From Umezawaea sp042738955 (GTDB lineage: Bacteria; Actinomycetota; Actinomycetes; Mycobacteriales; Pseudonocardiaceae), in the NCBI RefSeq assembly GCF_042738955.1, contig NZ_JBHYHC010000035.1, positions 1 to 64,000 of the forward strand: a DNA stretch of 64,000 bases, given 5' to 3'. The notes beneath the pieces were generated by a model. It was given only the letters and a program-made list of their open reading frames with translations, had not been told where the DNA came from and did no database searches. Shown in pieces: positions 30,774-39,605 of the stretch; the stretch's first letter is position 1; each line of letters opens with the position of its first letter. Made by a program: the position numbers and the translations under genes.

Positions 30774-31779
30774 GGCGCCGCGCCAACCGCATGGACGGGC
30801 GTTCGACGTACCGGTGCACGACCTCGACGCCGAGCATCGTCACGGCGAGCCCGGCGGCCAGGGCCACCGGGTAGCCGACCACCGGGTAGAGGGCGTTCAG
30901 CACGACGACCGCCAGCAGGCCGTGCAGCAGGTACAGCGAGTAGCTCCGGTCGGCCAGGTAGCCGAACCACGCGGTCGGCCGCAGGGTCCGCTCGGCGGCC
31001 AGCGCGGCGAGGAACACGACCAGGCCCAGGGCGAGGTCGAGGTCGTAGCGGTAGACGGTCGCCTGCCTGCCCAGGCCCGGCAGACCGGCCCACGCGTACT
31101 CGCCCCAGGCGAGCGCGGCCAGCGGGAGTCCCGTCCACAGTGGAATCCTCTTGCTCGACACCGCCCAGGCGATCTGGCCGAGCAGCAGCGCGGGCAGGTA
31201 GCCGACGTTCTCCACGACCCGGAGCGGCACCAGGCCCAGCGGGGCGCTCGCCAGCACGGCCGCGACGACCGCGAGTTCGCCGAGGACCACCGGCCACGCG
31301 GTCCGGCGCAGCAACGGCAGCGCCACCAGCAGCAGGGCGTAGAACAGGATCTCGACGACGAGCGACCAGGCCACGTCGACCAGCACCACGCGGGGCCGCA
31401 GCAGGTAGTTGACCAGCGACGCGTTGGTCAGCAGGATGGTCGGCGTGATGGTCGCCGGGTCGCCCGTGGTCAACGGGTGCAGGCCGACCTCGAACAGGCC
31501 CGCGGACAGCAGCACCGCCGCGGCCAGCATCGGGTAGATCCGCAGCAGCCGCTTGACCACGTACTGCCCCGGCCGCTCGGCGACCCCGGTGTGCGTGACG
31601 ATGAAGCCGCTGACCAGGAAGAACAGCACGACCCCGAAGTTGCCCACGTTCAACGTCAGCGCCAGCGGGTTCCACTCGTGGGCCGCGGCGGCGACCCCGG
31701 ACAGGTCCCCGCGCTGGTTCAGCCAGATCCCCACGACGTGGCTGTAGACCACGAGGCAGACCGCGATGGCCCGCAGCAC
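30757..31779 (-). CDS. Acyltransferase-3 family membrane protein
   Basis: 340 residues with about ten transmembrane segments. The family N-terminus LRAIAVCLVVYSH carries the conserved His, and FGVVLFFLVSGFIVTHTG follows. These proteins O-acylate sugars, lipids or antibiotics at the membrane. The only in-frame start is GTG at 31779, with no visible Shine-Dalgarno; in-frame codons upstream (VRFVFLD) look like family sequence, so the true start may be a non-standard codon or the upstream stop a recent change. A role in tailoring the peptide is possible but not shown. Confidence 0.85.
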   Translation of the reverse strand: MLRAIAVCLVVYSHVVGIWLNQRGDLSGVAAAAHEWNPLALTLNVGNFGVVLFFLVSGFIVTHTGVAERPGQYVVKRLLRIYPMLAAAVLLSAGLFEVGLHPLTTGDPATITPTILLTNASLVNYLLRPRVVLVDVAWSLVVEILFYALLLVALPLLRRTAWPVVLGELAVVAAVLASAPLGLVPLRVVENVGYLPALLLGQIAWAVSSKRIPLWTGLPLAALAWGEYAWAGLPGLGRQATVYRYDLDLALGLVVFLAALAAERTLRPTAWFGYLADRSYSLYLLHGLLAVVVLNALYPVVGYPVALAAGLAVTMLGVEVVHRYVERPSMRLARRLTDRW

Positions 31780-31876
31780 GTCGAGGAAGACGAAGCGGAC
31801 CCGTGGGCGCGCGGCAGTGGAGGAGGGTGACGCGGTCGTGGTGTCGATGGCCGAACGCTACCGGCAGCGGGACATC

Positions 31877-31956
31877 GAGGACTGGCAGAAAAATGCCTGC
31901 GCGACAAGGAAAGCGACGTCGAACCGTGCCGACTCGGCAAGAATTCGCCAGTCCTC
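31877..31956. repeat. Long-range inverted repeat between MOSC-like and acyltransferase genes
   Basis: GAGGACTGGC (31877-31886) and its exact complement GCCAGTCCTC (31947-31956) flank a 60-nt, comparatively AT-rich spacer. The right arm overlaps the stop of the MOSC-like gene. The 175-nt stretch 31780-31954 contains no convincing gene. The repeat could form an RNA stem or be a protein site; nothing specific is recognised. Confidence 0.4.
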
Positions 31957-32686
31957 ACCGATCGCCGAACGGCACGAACCCGATCGGCTCGCCCTGCGTC
32001 ATCGTCCCGCCCTTGGCGACCATGCCCACGTACCCCCGGTGGCCCTGGGCGACCCGGACGAACCGCTTCACCAGCCCGCCGACCGGCCGCGGGTAGTACT
32101 TCTCGATCATCTTCCCCGGCGAGGCGCACGGCGTGTTCACCCGCGTGATCACCACGGCCGCGTCGGTGAACTTCCGCCGCGCCAGGTCGTACGGCCCGAA
32201 GTCCACGCCCGCGGGCAGCGCGAGGAAGTCGCCGACGGCCCCGGAACCCTGGAAGCCGCCCACGACCACGTTGACGCCCAGGCACTGCGCCAGGAACAGC
32301 CGGACAGCCTGGCCGTCGTCCAGGTCCTCCAGCCGGGCCGCGTGCGCGGGCACGTCGACCCCGTCGGTGTCCACGTGCGCCGCGCCCACCGCCCGCAGCC
32401 CGTGCAGGCAGGCGCGCGGGTCGAGTTCGAGCCCCGCCGAGATGTGGTCGAGATCGGTGTCGCTGATCAGCGACACCGACTGCCGGTTGAGCACCTCGGC
32501 CCCGCGCCGGAACGACGGGCTGCGCACGTCCGCGCCGATGACCTGCCCGCCGTTGCGGACGCTGCCGACCATCCGGTTGGCGACCAGGTCGAACTCGGCG
32601 GTCCCCACCGGGAAGGTGCAGAACTCGGCCGAACTGGGCGCGACCAGCAGCAGGTCCACCCGGCCGGTGGGAGGGGGCGTCGACAT
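31955..32686 (-). CDS. MOSC-domain-like protein
   Basis: 243 residues. The C-terminal third (VVITRVNTPCASPGKMIEKY, then GYVGMVAKGG) resembles the end of MOSC domains, including a conserved Cys in NTPCASPG. The middle carries GVNVVVGGFQGSGAVGDFLA, comparable to the MOSC core region. MOSC proteins handle molybdenum cofactor sulphur chemistry or act as standalone oxime/N-hydroxylated-substrate reductase modules. The N-terminal half is not familiar, so the assignment is moderate. Confidence 0.6.
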   Translation of the reverse strand: MSTPPPTGRVDLLLVAPSSAEFCTFPVGTAEFDLVANRMVGSVRNGGQVIGADVRSPSFRRGAEVLNRQSVSLISDTDLDHISAGLELDPRACLHGLRAVGAAHVDTDGVDVPAHAARLEDLDDGQAVRLFLAQCLGVNVVVGGFQGSGAVGDFLALPAGVDFGPYDLARRKFTDAAVVITRVNTPCASPGKMIEKYYPRPVGGLVKRFVRVAQGHRGYVGMVAKGGTMTQGEPIGFVPFGDR

Positions 32687-32819
32687 CCGTGGAGCCTACC
32701 GAGGGTCGACTTCACCACAGCCCGCCGGCATCGGCCCAGGTCGGAGCACGGGTCGGCGTGCGAAGACCGGGCGGACCGGCGATGCTGGGAGGCGTCCGTC
32801 CCCGAGCGCGTGAGGAAGT

Positions 32820-33914
32820 ATGGCGAACCCGACCCGCACCGCACTGCTGCACTGGACCGTCGTCGTCCCGATCATCGCCGTCGCCGCGTTGGCCCTCACG
32901 TGGGGTCGCGCCCTGCCGATAGCCGCCGTGGTCGTCGTGGCGCTGCTCCTGGCGGGAGCGGTGCTGGCCGCCGTCCACCACGCGGAGGTGGTCGCGCACC
33001 GCGTGGGCGAGCCGTTCGGATCGCTGGTGCTGGCGGTCGCGGTGACCGTGATCGAGGTGGCGCTGATCGTCACGCTGATGGCCGACGGCAAACCGGGCAG
33101 CGAGACGCTGGCCCGCGACACGGTGTTCGCCGCCGTCATGATCACCACGAACGGGATCATGGGCATCTCGCTGCTCGTGGGCGCGCTCCGGCACCGGGTG
33201 GCGACGTTCAACCCCGAGGGCACGGGCGGCATGTTCGCCACCGTCACGACCATCACCACGCTGAGCCTGGTGCTGCCGACGTTCACCACGACGAAGCCCG
33301 GCCCGGAGTTCTCCCCCGCGCAGCTCGCGTTCGCGGCAGTCGCGTCGCTCGGGCTCTACGGCCTGTTCGTGGCGATGCAGACCGTCCGGCACCGCGACTA
33401 CTTCCTGCCCCTCGACGAGCACGGCGAGGTGCTGGAGGAGCACGCCGAGCCGCCGACCGCCAAGGCCGCCGGGATCAGCCTGGGACTGCTGCTGGTGTCG
33501 CTGGTGGCCGTCGTCGGCAACGCCAAGGCCGTGTCGCCCGCGATCGAGGCGGGCGTGGAGGCGGCCGGGCTCCCGCTCGCCGTCGTCGGCGTGATCATCG
33601 CCCTGCTCGTCCTGGCTCCGGAGACGCTCGCCGCCGTGCGCGCCGCCCGCCGCGGCCGGGTGCAGACCAGCATCAACCTGTCGCTGGGCTCGGCGATGGC
33701 CAGCATCGGCCTGACCATCCCGGCCATCGCCATCGCGTCGATCTGGCTGAGCGGGCCGCTGGTGCTGGGCCTCGGCCCGACGCACATGGTGCTGCTCGCG
33801 CTGACCGTCGTGACCGGCACCCTGACCATCGTGCCGGGCCGCGCCACCCTGCTCCAGGGCGGCGTCCACATCGGACTGCTGGCCGCGTTCCTGTTCCTCG
33901 CCGTCAGCCCGTGA
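32820..33914 (+). CDS. ChaA-like Ca2+(Na+)/H+ antiporter
   Basis: 364 residues, about 11 transmembrane segments in two repeats. The CaCA alpha repeats are visible as GEPFGSLVLAVAVTVIEVAL in the first half and VIIALLVLAPETLAAVRAA in the second, each with the acidic ion-binding residue. The central acidic loop (LDEHGEVLEEHAE) is typical of ChaA/YfkE antiporters. ATG 32820 starts directly on the family N-terminus. It is convergent with the acyl-CoA dehydrogenase operon and ends in a shared hairpin. Probably a housekeeping transporter. Confidence 0.9.
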   Translation: MANPTRTALLHWTVVVPIIAVAALALTWGRALPIAAVVVVALLLAGAVLAAVHHAEVVAHRVGEPFGSLVLAVAVTVIEVALIVTLMADGKPGSETLARDTVFAAVMITTNGIMGISLLVGALRHRVATFNPEGTGGMFATVTTITTLSLVLPTFTTTKPGPEFSPAQLAFAAVASLGLYGLFVAMQTVRHRDYFLPLDEHGEVLEEHAEPPTAKAAGISLGLLLVSLVAVVGNAKAVSPAIEAGVEAAGLPLAVVGVIIALLVLAPETLAAVRAARRGRVQTSINLSLGSAMASIGLTIPAIAIASIWLSGPLVLGLGPTHMVLLALTVVTGTLTIVPGRATLLQGGVHIGLLAAFLFLAVSP

Positions 33915-33928
33915 CGGCGAGGAACAGG
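33890..33928. terminator. Strong bidirectional hairpin between convergent genes
   Basis: Perfect 17-bp arms (33890-33906 and 33912-33928) with a 5-nt loop. The left arm lies in the last codons of the antiporter gene, and the hairpin ends 4 nt before the end of the dehydrogenase gene. This is the longest perfect hairpin I found in the window and should terminate both transcripts. Confidence 0.85.
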
Positions 33929-33932
33929 CGCG

Positions 33933-35123
33933 TCACACAGCCAGAGGTGCCGTGCGGAACGGGTCGTCGCGGTCGAGCTTGCCGGTGAACAGGCCCTGGA
34001 ACAGGTTGAGCTTCTGCATGTTCGAGGTGCCCTCGATGAACTCCATGCCCCGCGCGTCGCGGACCAGCTTGTCCAGCACCGGGTGCTCCAGCCGCGCGCC
34101 CGCCCCGAAGAACGTGCACGCCTCCTGGGTGGCGTCGTGGGCGAGCTGCGCGGCGCGCACCTTCGCCGCGGACGCCAGGTAGCCGTCCCCGGTGCGGGCG
34201 TCGACGGCGGCCGCCGCCAGGTGCACGAGCCTGCGGGCGCCGTCGATCCGCCGCCCCAGCACGTCCAGCCGGTCGCGCTCGTCGCGCCGCAGCGCGCTGC
34301 GGTGGGTGATCACGTACTCGTGCGCGGCACGGGCGATCCCCAGCGCGATGGCGGCGACGCCGGGCCGCAGCAGGTTGAACGTCTGCACGAACGCCCACAT
34401 GCCGCGCCGCGACGGCGACAGGTGGCGGCCGAGGAACCGGTCCGGCGCGATCTCCACGTCCTGCATGGTGATCGCGCTGATCCGCGCGCCCCTCAGCCCG
34501 ATGGTCTCCAGCGCCTCGGCGTGCAGGCCGGGGCTGGGGTTCTCGACCAGCACGGCGTTGATGCCGAGCGGGCCGGGGCTGGTGCGGGCGAACACGACGC
34601 CGAGCTGCGCGCGGGCCGCGTTGCCGACGTACCGCTTGGCGCCGCTGAGCAGGGCGGGCTTGTCGCCGGTCGCGGGCACGACGGTGGTGCTCAGCGCGCC
34701 CGCGTCGGAGCCCCGGTCCGGCTCGGTCAGCGCGAAGAACGTCCACAGCGGACTCTCCAGCATCCGCCCGTAGAACCAGTCCTTCTGCTGCTCGTCGGCG
34801 AGCAGGTCGATCAGCACGCCCGCGAGCAGCGGCCCCGGCGAGGCGACCAGCATGCCCACGTCGGCGCACGCCAGCTCCTCCATGATGATCGCCCGCTCCA
34901 GGGCGAGCGTCCCGTAGAACCTGTTGCCCGCGATCGGGATCGGCACGTTGCCGTACTCCGGCGGGATGCCCATCGTGGACAGGTACCGCACGGCGGGCAG
35001 GTCGAAGTGCTCCCGGATCAGCTCCGGGTCGCGGTCGAGCGCCAACCCGAGCGCCCGGAAGTCGGCGCCCCACTCGCGGACCTGCCCGCGCAGCGCGAGC
35101 AACCGGTCGTCCAGCTGGATCAT
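33933..35123 (-). CDS. Acyl-CoA dehydrogenase-like flavoprotein, full-length subunit
   Basis: 396 residues, normal length for the family, with N-terminal helical, beta-barrel (FFALTEPDRGSDAGALSTTV, the flavin/substrate loop) and C-terminal helical domains. The C-terminal DARGMEFIEGTSNMQ corresponds to the usual IYEGT segment with the catalytic Glu. It should introduce an alpha,beta double bond into an acyl thioester, here probably carried by the ACP encoded in the same operon. ATG 35123 has a GGAGGTG site; the much longer frame upstream is an artefact. It starts 2 nt after the shorter partner and is the last gene of the KAS III-ACP operon. Confidence 0.9.
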   Translation of the reverse strand: MIQLDDRLLALRGQVREWGADFRALGLALDRDPELIREHFDLPAVRYLSTMGIPPEYGNVPIPIAGNRFYGTLALERAIIMEELACADVGMLVASPGPLLAGVLIDLLADEQQKDWFYGRMLESPLWTFFALTEPDRGSDAGALSTTVVPATGDKPALLSGAKRYVGNAARAQLGVVFARTSPGPLGINAVLVENPSPGLHAEALETIGLRGARISAITMQDVEIAPDRFLGRHLSPSRRGMWAFVQTFNLLRPGVAAIALGIARAAHEYVITHRSALRRDERDRLDVLGRRIDGARRLVHLAAAAVDARTGDGYLASAAKVRAAQLAHDATQEACTFFGAGARLEHPVLDKLVRDARGMEFIEGTSNMQKLNLFQGLFTGKLDRDDPFRTAPLAV

Positions 35124-35125
35124 CG

Positions 35126-35803
35126 TCACACCTCCGGACGGCAGTAGGCCTCGGCGAGCAGCTCCGAGACGTGCGCCACCTGGCCGGGCCCACCGGCCAG
35201 GTAGCCGCTGGCGCCGAGCAGTTTCACCAGCGCGCGGTCCGCGGTGGTGAGCTGGGCGTGCAGGTGGTTGAGCACGGTGTCGGGCAGTTCGCCGGGGCCG
35301 ACGCCGGTCAGGACCGCGCGGACCTCCAGGTGCTCGATCAGCCCGTCGGCGACCGTGGACTTCACCATCTGCTGCTGGAGCAGCGTCGAGTTCCCGGTGC
35401 GCCTGCCGTTGAGGTAGCGCATCGCGGTCTCCCGCAGCTCCTCGGACAGCCCGAGCCGCAGCCACACCAGCCCGAGCGTCCACGCGGCCCGCTGCGCGGG
35501 GACGAACCCGTTCACGCCGTCCGCCGTCCGGTGGCGCAGCAGCTCGACCGCCCCACCGGGCAGGTCGACCACGCCGAGCCGTGTCTCCACGCCGACGGCG
35601 CGGACGACCGTGACGCCGTCGACCCAGACCAGCGGCGCGCCCGCGGCGATCTCCGGGGGCGCGATGGCGTGCCCCGCGGGGCCGCACGGCAGCAGGCCGG
35701 GCAGCACCGCGGAGGCGAGTTCGGTCAACGCGGCGGCCACGCCGTCCGCGCGCGCGACGCGGTGGCACCGCGACCACTGGTCCGCGGGGGCGAGCGTGGT
35801 CAC
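35126..35803 (-). CDS. Truncated acyl-CoA dehydrogenase-like partner subunit
   Basis: 225 residues, little more than half the usual length. The C-terminal part (QRAAWTLGLVWLRLGLSEEL, then NSTLLQQQMVKSTVADGLIE) matches the helical C-terminal domain of acyl-CoA dehydrogenases; the flavin-binding barrel signatures are absent. Heteromeric dehydrogenases built from one full and one reduced subunit are known in actinobacterial steroid catabolism, and the tight pairing with the full-length gene suggests the same here. GTG 35803 overlaps the upstream stop (GTGA). Confidence 0.75.
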   Translation of the reverse strand: MTTLAPADQWSRCHRVARADGVAAALTELASAVLPGLLPCGPAGHAIAPPEIAAGAPLVWVDGVTVVRAVGVETRLGVVDLPGGAVELLRHRTADGVNGFVPAQRAAWTLGLVWLRLGLSEELRETAMRYLNGRRTGNSTLLQQQMVKSTVADGLIEHLEVRAVLTGVGPGELPDTVLNHLHAQLTTADRALVKLLGASGYLAGGPGQVAHVSELLAEAYCRPEV

Positions 35804-36645
35804 GGTCCCCCCACGACGCAGTAGCCGAGGTCCCCGGTGCTCGGGTCGTGGTCGATGAGCACCACGGGGTCGGCGTCCACGCCGTGCGCGGCCAGCAGCG
35901 ACCACGCGGCCGTGCACGGGTAGCCCGGTTCCGCGACGAGCACGGGACCGCTGTGCCGCACGAGTTCCGGGTCGATGCCCGCGCCGACGACGACCGTGGC
36001 GGCCGAGTCCGGTCCGAGCAGCGAGCCCAGCGCGGCGTCCACCGCGCCGGGCAGGTCGGCCGACCGCACGCCGATCTCGTGGCCGACCGACAGGGACCCG
36101 TTGTCCTCCAACAGGATCGCGACCCCCGCGTTGCCCGCGGGAGCCGCGCCGTCGATCTGGTACGGCAGCGTGGCCTGGTCGAGCACGAGCACCAGCGCCC
36201 GGTGGTAGCCGTGCCTGCGGGCGTAGTCGCCCGCCAGCTCCAGCGCGGTGAACGGGGCGCAGGTGCCGCTGTCGGACAGCGCGAACACCAGCGGCCCGTT
36301 GGTCAGCTCCTCGGACAGGTAGGTCGCCGCGGACAACCGGCAGTCCAGGTCCGGGGTGCTGTGCGCGACCATCGCGAGGTCGACCAGGTCGTCGCCGAGG
36401 TCCAGCTCCGCCACGAGGTTCTGCGCCATGGCGGTGAACGTCGTCCCGGCCACCAGCACCTCGGGGCGCACGGCGACGCCGTACCCCTTGGTGAGGTCCG
36501 CGAAGTGGCGCTGGGAGAACTCGTCGTCGATCCGGCGGTCCCCGCCGTCGAACTTCCTGTGCACGACCCGTGCCACCCCGAGCGGGGACCGCACCAGGCG
36601 GGAGCGCCTGGTCGTCTCGGGGACGGGTGCCGCCGTCCGGTACAT
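35800..36645 (-). CDS. Thiolase-fold (KAS III-like) protein, short form
   Basis: 281 residues, shorter than FabH (about 317). A nucleophile-elbow-like segment FALSDSGTCAPFTALELA places a Cys at about 129, close to the FabH active-site position. The rest of the fold is recognisable (MVAHSTPDLDCRLSAATYLS, RALVLVLDQA), but no clear GNTSAAS-type motif is seen near the C-terminus. It starts 2 nt after the ACP stop. Together with the KAS III-like protein at 39606-40535 it may form a heterodimer, as reported for LstA/LstB, or act as an acyl shuttle. The assignment to the superfamily is by eye. Confidence 0.65.
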   Translation of the reverse strand: MYRTAAPVPETTRRSRLVRSPLGVARVVHRKFDGGDRRIDDEFSQRHFADLTKGYGVAVRPEVLVAGTTFTAMAQNLVAELDLGDDLVDLAMVAHSTPDLDCRLSAATYLSEELTNGPLVFALSDSGTCAPFTALELAGDYARRHGYHRALVLVLDQATLPYQIDGAAPAGNAGVAILLEDNGSLSVGHEIGVRSADLPGAVDAALGSLLGPDSAATVVVGAGIDPELVRHSGPVLVAEPGYPCTAAWSLLAAHGVDADPVVLIDHDPSTGDLGYCVVGGP

Positions 36646-36647
36646 GC

Positions 36648-36932
36648 TCAGGCGTCCTGCTCGGCCACGACGAAGTCGGCGAGCGACGCGACCGTCTCGA
36701 AGTGCGCCATCTCCAGGTTGTCGGTGTCGAACTCGACCTCCAGGACCTCCTCCAGCTGCATCAGCAGCTCGAAGACGCCGGTCGAGTCGAGACCCAGCTC
36801 GTCGAACAGCCGCGACGACTCGGTCAGCTCGGGCAGGTCGTAGTCCAGCACCTGCGCCAGCACGGTCGTGATGGCGGAGACGATCCGGGCCCGCTCGGGC
36901 GCCGTCGTCCGGATGTCGGCCGTGTCACTCAT
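36648..36932 (-). CDS. Free-standing acyl carrier protein
   Basis: 94 residues, acidic, with the phosphopantetheine site Ser50 in LFDELGLDSTGVFELL and the usual four-helix layout. It sits between the PLP decarboxylase (30 nt upstream) and the short KAS-like gene (2 nt downstream). By analogy with BtrI in butirosin biosynthesis, it is the likely scaffold on which the ATP-grasp enzyme loads an amino acid and the decarboxylase works. Confidence 0.92.
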   Translation of the reverse strand: MSDTADIRTTAPERARIVSAITTVLAQVLDYDLPELTESSRLFDELGLDSTGVFELLMQLEEVLEVEFDTDNLEMAHFETVASLADFVVAEQDA

Positions 36933-36962
36933 GGTCCTCGGTCCTTTCGGGGAAAAACGGGT

Positions 36963-38249
36963 CTATTCCGGCGTCGCCACGGCCGTGAGGTTCGGGAGCC
37001 GCTGGTGGCGCAGCAGGTCCTCGGTGGTGTCGCGCTCGCGCACGAGGTGCGCGCGGCCGTCCTGGACGAGCACCTCGGCGGGGTAGCCGTGGCTCAGGAA
37101 CAGCACCGGGGAGGCAGTCGGGCCGTACGCGCCGGAGCGCAGCACGCCGACGAGGTCGCCGACCTGGACCGGCGGCAGCGCGATCTTCTTGCCGAGGGTG
37201 TCGTTGGGGGTGCAGAGCGGGCCGGTGACGTGCCAGCTCTCGACGGCGGGCTCGTCCATCCGGTTCAGCACGGCCATCGGGAAGTTGCGCTTCACGAAGG
37301 AGCCGATGCCGACGGCGGCCATGTGGTGGTTCGTGCCGCCGTCGGCGACCGCGAACTTCTCCCCCATGGACTCCTTCACGTACCGCACCCTCACCACGTA
37401 CGTGCCGGACGTGGCCGTGAGGTAGCGGCCGAGTTCCATGACCAGCCGGGTGTCCGGGTGCGCGTCGGCGAACTCCGCGATGATCGGGTTCACCCGCGCG
37501 GCCAGCAACTCCAGGTCCAGGTCCCGCTCGCCGTCGAAGTAGGCGACGCCGAGCCCGCCGCCGATGTCGACCATCTCCAGCGGGAAGCCGAGCGCGTCCG
37601 ACACCCGGTTCGCCAGCTCGAAGATGCGCTCGGTGTTCTCGGCGACGGCCTCCTCGCTGAGGATGCGGGTGCCCATGTAGACCTGCACGCCCATCAGCCG
37701 CACGTTCGGGTGCCGCGCGGCGAGGTCGGCGTTCGCGAAGACCTGCGTCTCGTCGATGCCGAACTGGCGGGGCTTGCCGCCCATGGTGAGGCCGGAGCCC
37801 TTGACGGCGAAGCTCGGGTTGATCCGCAGCGCGACCGGCGCGACGACACCGCGTTCGCGGGCGAAGGCGTCGATCAGCTCCAGCTCGCCGAACGACTCGC
37901 AGATGATCGTGTAGACGCCCTCGTCCAGGCAGGCCTGGATCTCCCGCTCGCTCTTGCCGGGCCCGAGGAACACGATGTTCTCCGGGGCCGCGCCGGAGCG
38001 GCGGACGGTGATCAGCTCCGCCATCGACGACACCTCGACCCGCGCGCCCGCGGCCTGGAGCACCGCGCACACGCCGATGTTCGGGTTCGACTTGAGGGAG
38101 AAGAAGAACTCCAGCCTCGGGTGCAGGTGGGCCTTCAGGCCGTGCACGCGCGACGACAGCTCGTCGCCGTCGTAGAGGTACATCGGCGTGCCGAACTCCT
38201 CGGCCAGCTCGGTGATCGGGATGCCCTGGACCTCGAACTCGGCCGTCAT
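36963..38249 (-). CDS. Type III-fold PLP decarboxylase (BtrK / DapDC-like)
   Basis: 428 residues, alanine-racemase fold. The PLP lysine is Lys53 in FFFSLKSNPN, the glycine-rich phosphate loop is VDIGGGLGVAYF, and the C-terminal Cys motif is GPLCTPND, supplied across the dimer. VADGGTNHHMAAVG is the variant seen in BtrK-type and exosortase-associated decarboxylases rather than true LysA. BtrK removes the alpha-carboxylate of glutamyl-S-ACP to give a 4-aminobutyryl thioester. The ATP-grasp gene upstream overlaps it (ATGA) and an ACP follows, which points to decarboxylation of a carrier-bound amino acid. Confidence 0.88.
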   Translation of the reverse strand: MTAEFEVQGIPITELAEEFGTPMYLYDGDELSSRVHGLKAHLHPRLEFFFSLKSNPNIGVCAVLQAAGARVEVSSMAELITVRRSGAAPENIVFLGPGKSEREIQACLDEGVYTIICESFGELELIDAFARERGVVAPVALRINPSFAVKGSGLTMGGKPRQFGIDETQVFANADLAARHPNVRLMGVQVYMGTRILSEEAVAENTERIFELANRVSDALGFPLEMVDIGGGLGVAYFDGERDLDLELLAARVNPIIAEFADAHPDTRLVMELGRYLTATSGTYVVRVRYVKESMGEKFAVADGGTNHHMAAVGIGSFVKRNFPMAVLNRMDEPAVESWHVTGPLCTPNDTLGKKIALPPVQVGDLVGVLRSGAYGPTASPVLFLSHGYPAEVLVQDGRAHLVRERDTTEDLLRHQRLPNLTAVATPE

Positions 38250-39595
38250 CGCCGCTCCTGTTCAACCAGTCGGGTGGTGATCTCCGCGTCCACGGCCGCG
38301 ATCTCGGCGTCGCTCGCGCCGACGACGATCCCGTACAGGCGCCCGTCGAAGGCCGCGTCGGCGCGGGCGCCCGCGTTGACCGTGGCGAAGTTGTTGACCA
38401 GCAGGCCCGTTCCGCCCGGCCGGTCCAGCACGAGGCCGTCGAGCAGCGCGCGCACGGTGCCGAAGCCGAGTTCCCCGGTGAGCCGCAACGGGTAGTGCCG
38501 GGCGAGGGCGATGAGCCCCTCGCCGACGAACCGCTCCTGGAGGGGGACCTGGTAGGTGGACATGTTGTAGCGCGCGTTGATCTCGATGACGGGGTAGAGC
38601 CCGTCGTCGGGGTCGACCATCGCGTCCACGCCGACGACGCCGAAGTAGCCGTCGGCGGCCAGCTTCTTGCCCAGCAGCTCGGCCGTGGCGACCAGCTCGT
38701 CGGTCTGCGCGCCGGACAGCCGCGCGGGCATCCGGTGTCCCTTGTGGACACCGCCCTCGGTGTACAGCTCCTTGACGAAGTCGAAGTGCGTCGCGCCGTC
38801 GCGGCCCACGGTGAACTGGTAGTTGAGGTCGGTCTTCTTCGCGACCCAGTTCTCCACGCAGAACGCGATCCGCTCCTGGCCGGACTTCTCCACAGACTTG
38901 GCGATCATCCGGAACAGCCGGTCGATCCGGCGCGGGCTCTCCAGCACGGCGATGCCCTTGCCGGACACGCCGAGCGCCTCCTTGACCACGACCTTCTCGC
39001 CGCGCTCGACCAGCGGCGCGGCCTCGGCGAACGCCTGCCGGAGCTGCTCCAGCGTGTCGCACGCCCAGCCCGCGGGCTGGCGCAGGCCCAGCTCGTCGGC
39101 GACCCGGCGGCTGTACACCTTGCTGTTGACGGTCTTGCAGGTCGCCGCGTCCGGGGCCGCGAGCGGCAGGCCGGTCGCCGCGGCGAGCCGTTCCTCCACT
39201 TCGGACACGCCGTGCGCGACGAGGTGGGCGTCGAGGCCGCTCAGGGTCTCGACCAGCGCGGGGTCGACCAAGGCGTCCTCGGTGACGTTGCGCAGCGGGT
39301 CCTGCTCGGCGACCACGTGCACGGTCGGCAGCTCGACGCCCAGGCCGGTCAGGTAGGCGAGGTGGTCGGCGTCCGGGGCGGCCTTGAGCACGACGTGGTC
39401 GTCGGGCCCGGCGAGCAGCAGCGCGAACTCGTCCATGTGGTTCACCACGGCACTGCCGCCCGCGGCGGACACGCGCGGCAGCGTGTGCTCGCCGCGCGCC
39501 CACTGCTCCTCGACCTCGAAGTTGCCGAGGAACACCAGCGGCGCGTCCGGCCGCCCGGTGACGGCCCGCTTGAGGCGGGTGTTGAAGTTGTCCAT
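38246..39595 (-). CDS. ATP-grasp amino acid:ACP ligase (BtrJ-like)
   Basis: 449 residues. ATP-grasp features: VVVKEALGVSGKGIAVL for nucleotide binding and PVIEINARYNMSTYQ for the metal-binding Glu/Asn pair; the N-terminal domain includes TCKTVNSKVYSRRVADELGL. In butirosin biosynthesis BtrJ uses ATP to join glutamate to an ACP; the same gene trio (ATP-grasp, PLP decarboxylase, ACP) is contiguous here. The amino acid cannot be read from sequence; glutamate or another amino-dicarboxylic acid fits the decarboxylase. The stop overlaps the decarboxylase start. Confidence 0.85.
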   Translation of the reverse strand: MDNFNTRLKRAVTGRPDAPLVFLGNFEVEEQWARGEHTLPRVSAAGGSAVVNHMDEFALLLAGPDDHVVLKAAPDADHLAYLTGLGVELPTVHVVAEQDPLRNVTEDALVDPALVETLSGLDAHLVAHGVSEVEERLAAATGLPLAAPDAATCKTVNSKVYSRRVADELGLRQPAGWACDTLEQLRQAFAEAAPLVERGEKVVVKEALGVSGKGIAVLESPRRIDRLFRMIAKSVEKSGQERIAFCVENWVAKKTDLNYQFTVGRDGATHFDFVKELYTEGGVHKGHRMPARLSGAQTDELVATAELLGKKLAADGYFGVVGVDAMVDPDDGLYPVIEINARYNMSTYQVPLQERFVGEGLIALARHYPLRLTGELGFGTVRALLDGLVLDRPGGTGLLVNNFATVNAGARADAAFDGRLYGIVVGASDAEIAAVDAEITTRLVEQERR

Positions 39596-39605
39596 CGTCG
39601 ACGTC

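Noticed and set aside
31846..31990. Plus-strand ORF starting MAERYRQRDIEDW
   Set aside because: No ribosome site; it soon runs into sequence antisense to the MOSC-like gene with shadow-type composition.
36963..38249. Diaminopimelate decarboxylase (LysA) for lysine synthesis
   Set aside because: The GGTNHHMAA variant, the adjacent ACP and the overlapping ATP-grasp gene point to a carrier-protein-bound substrate instead.
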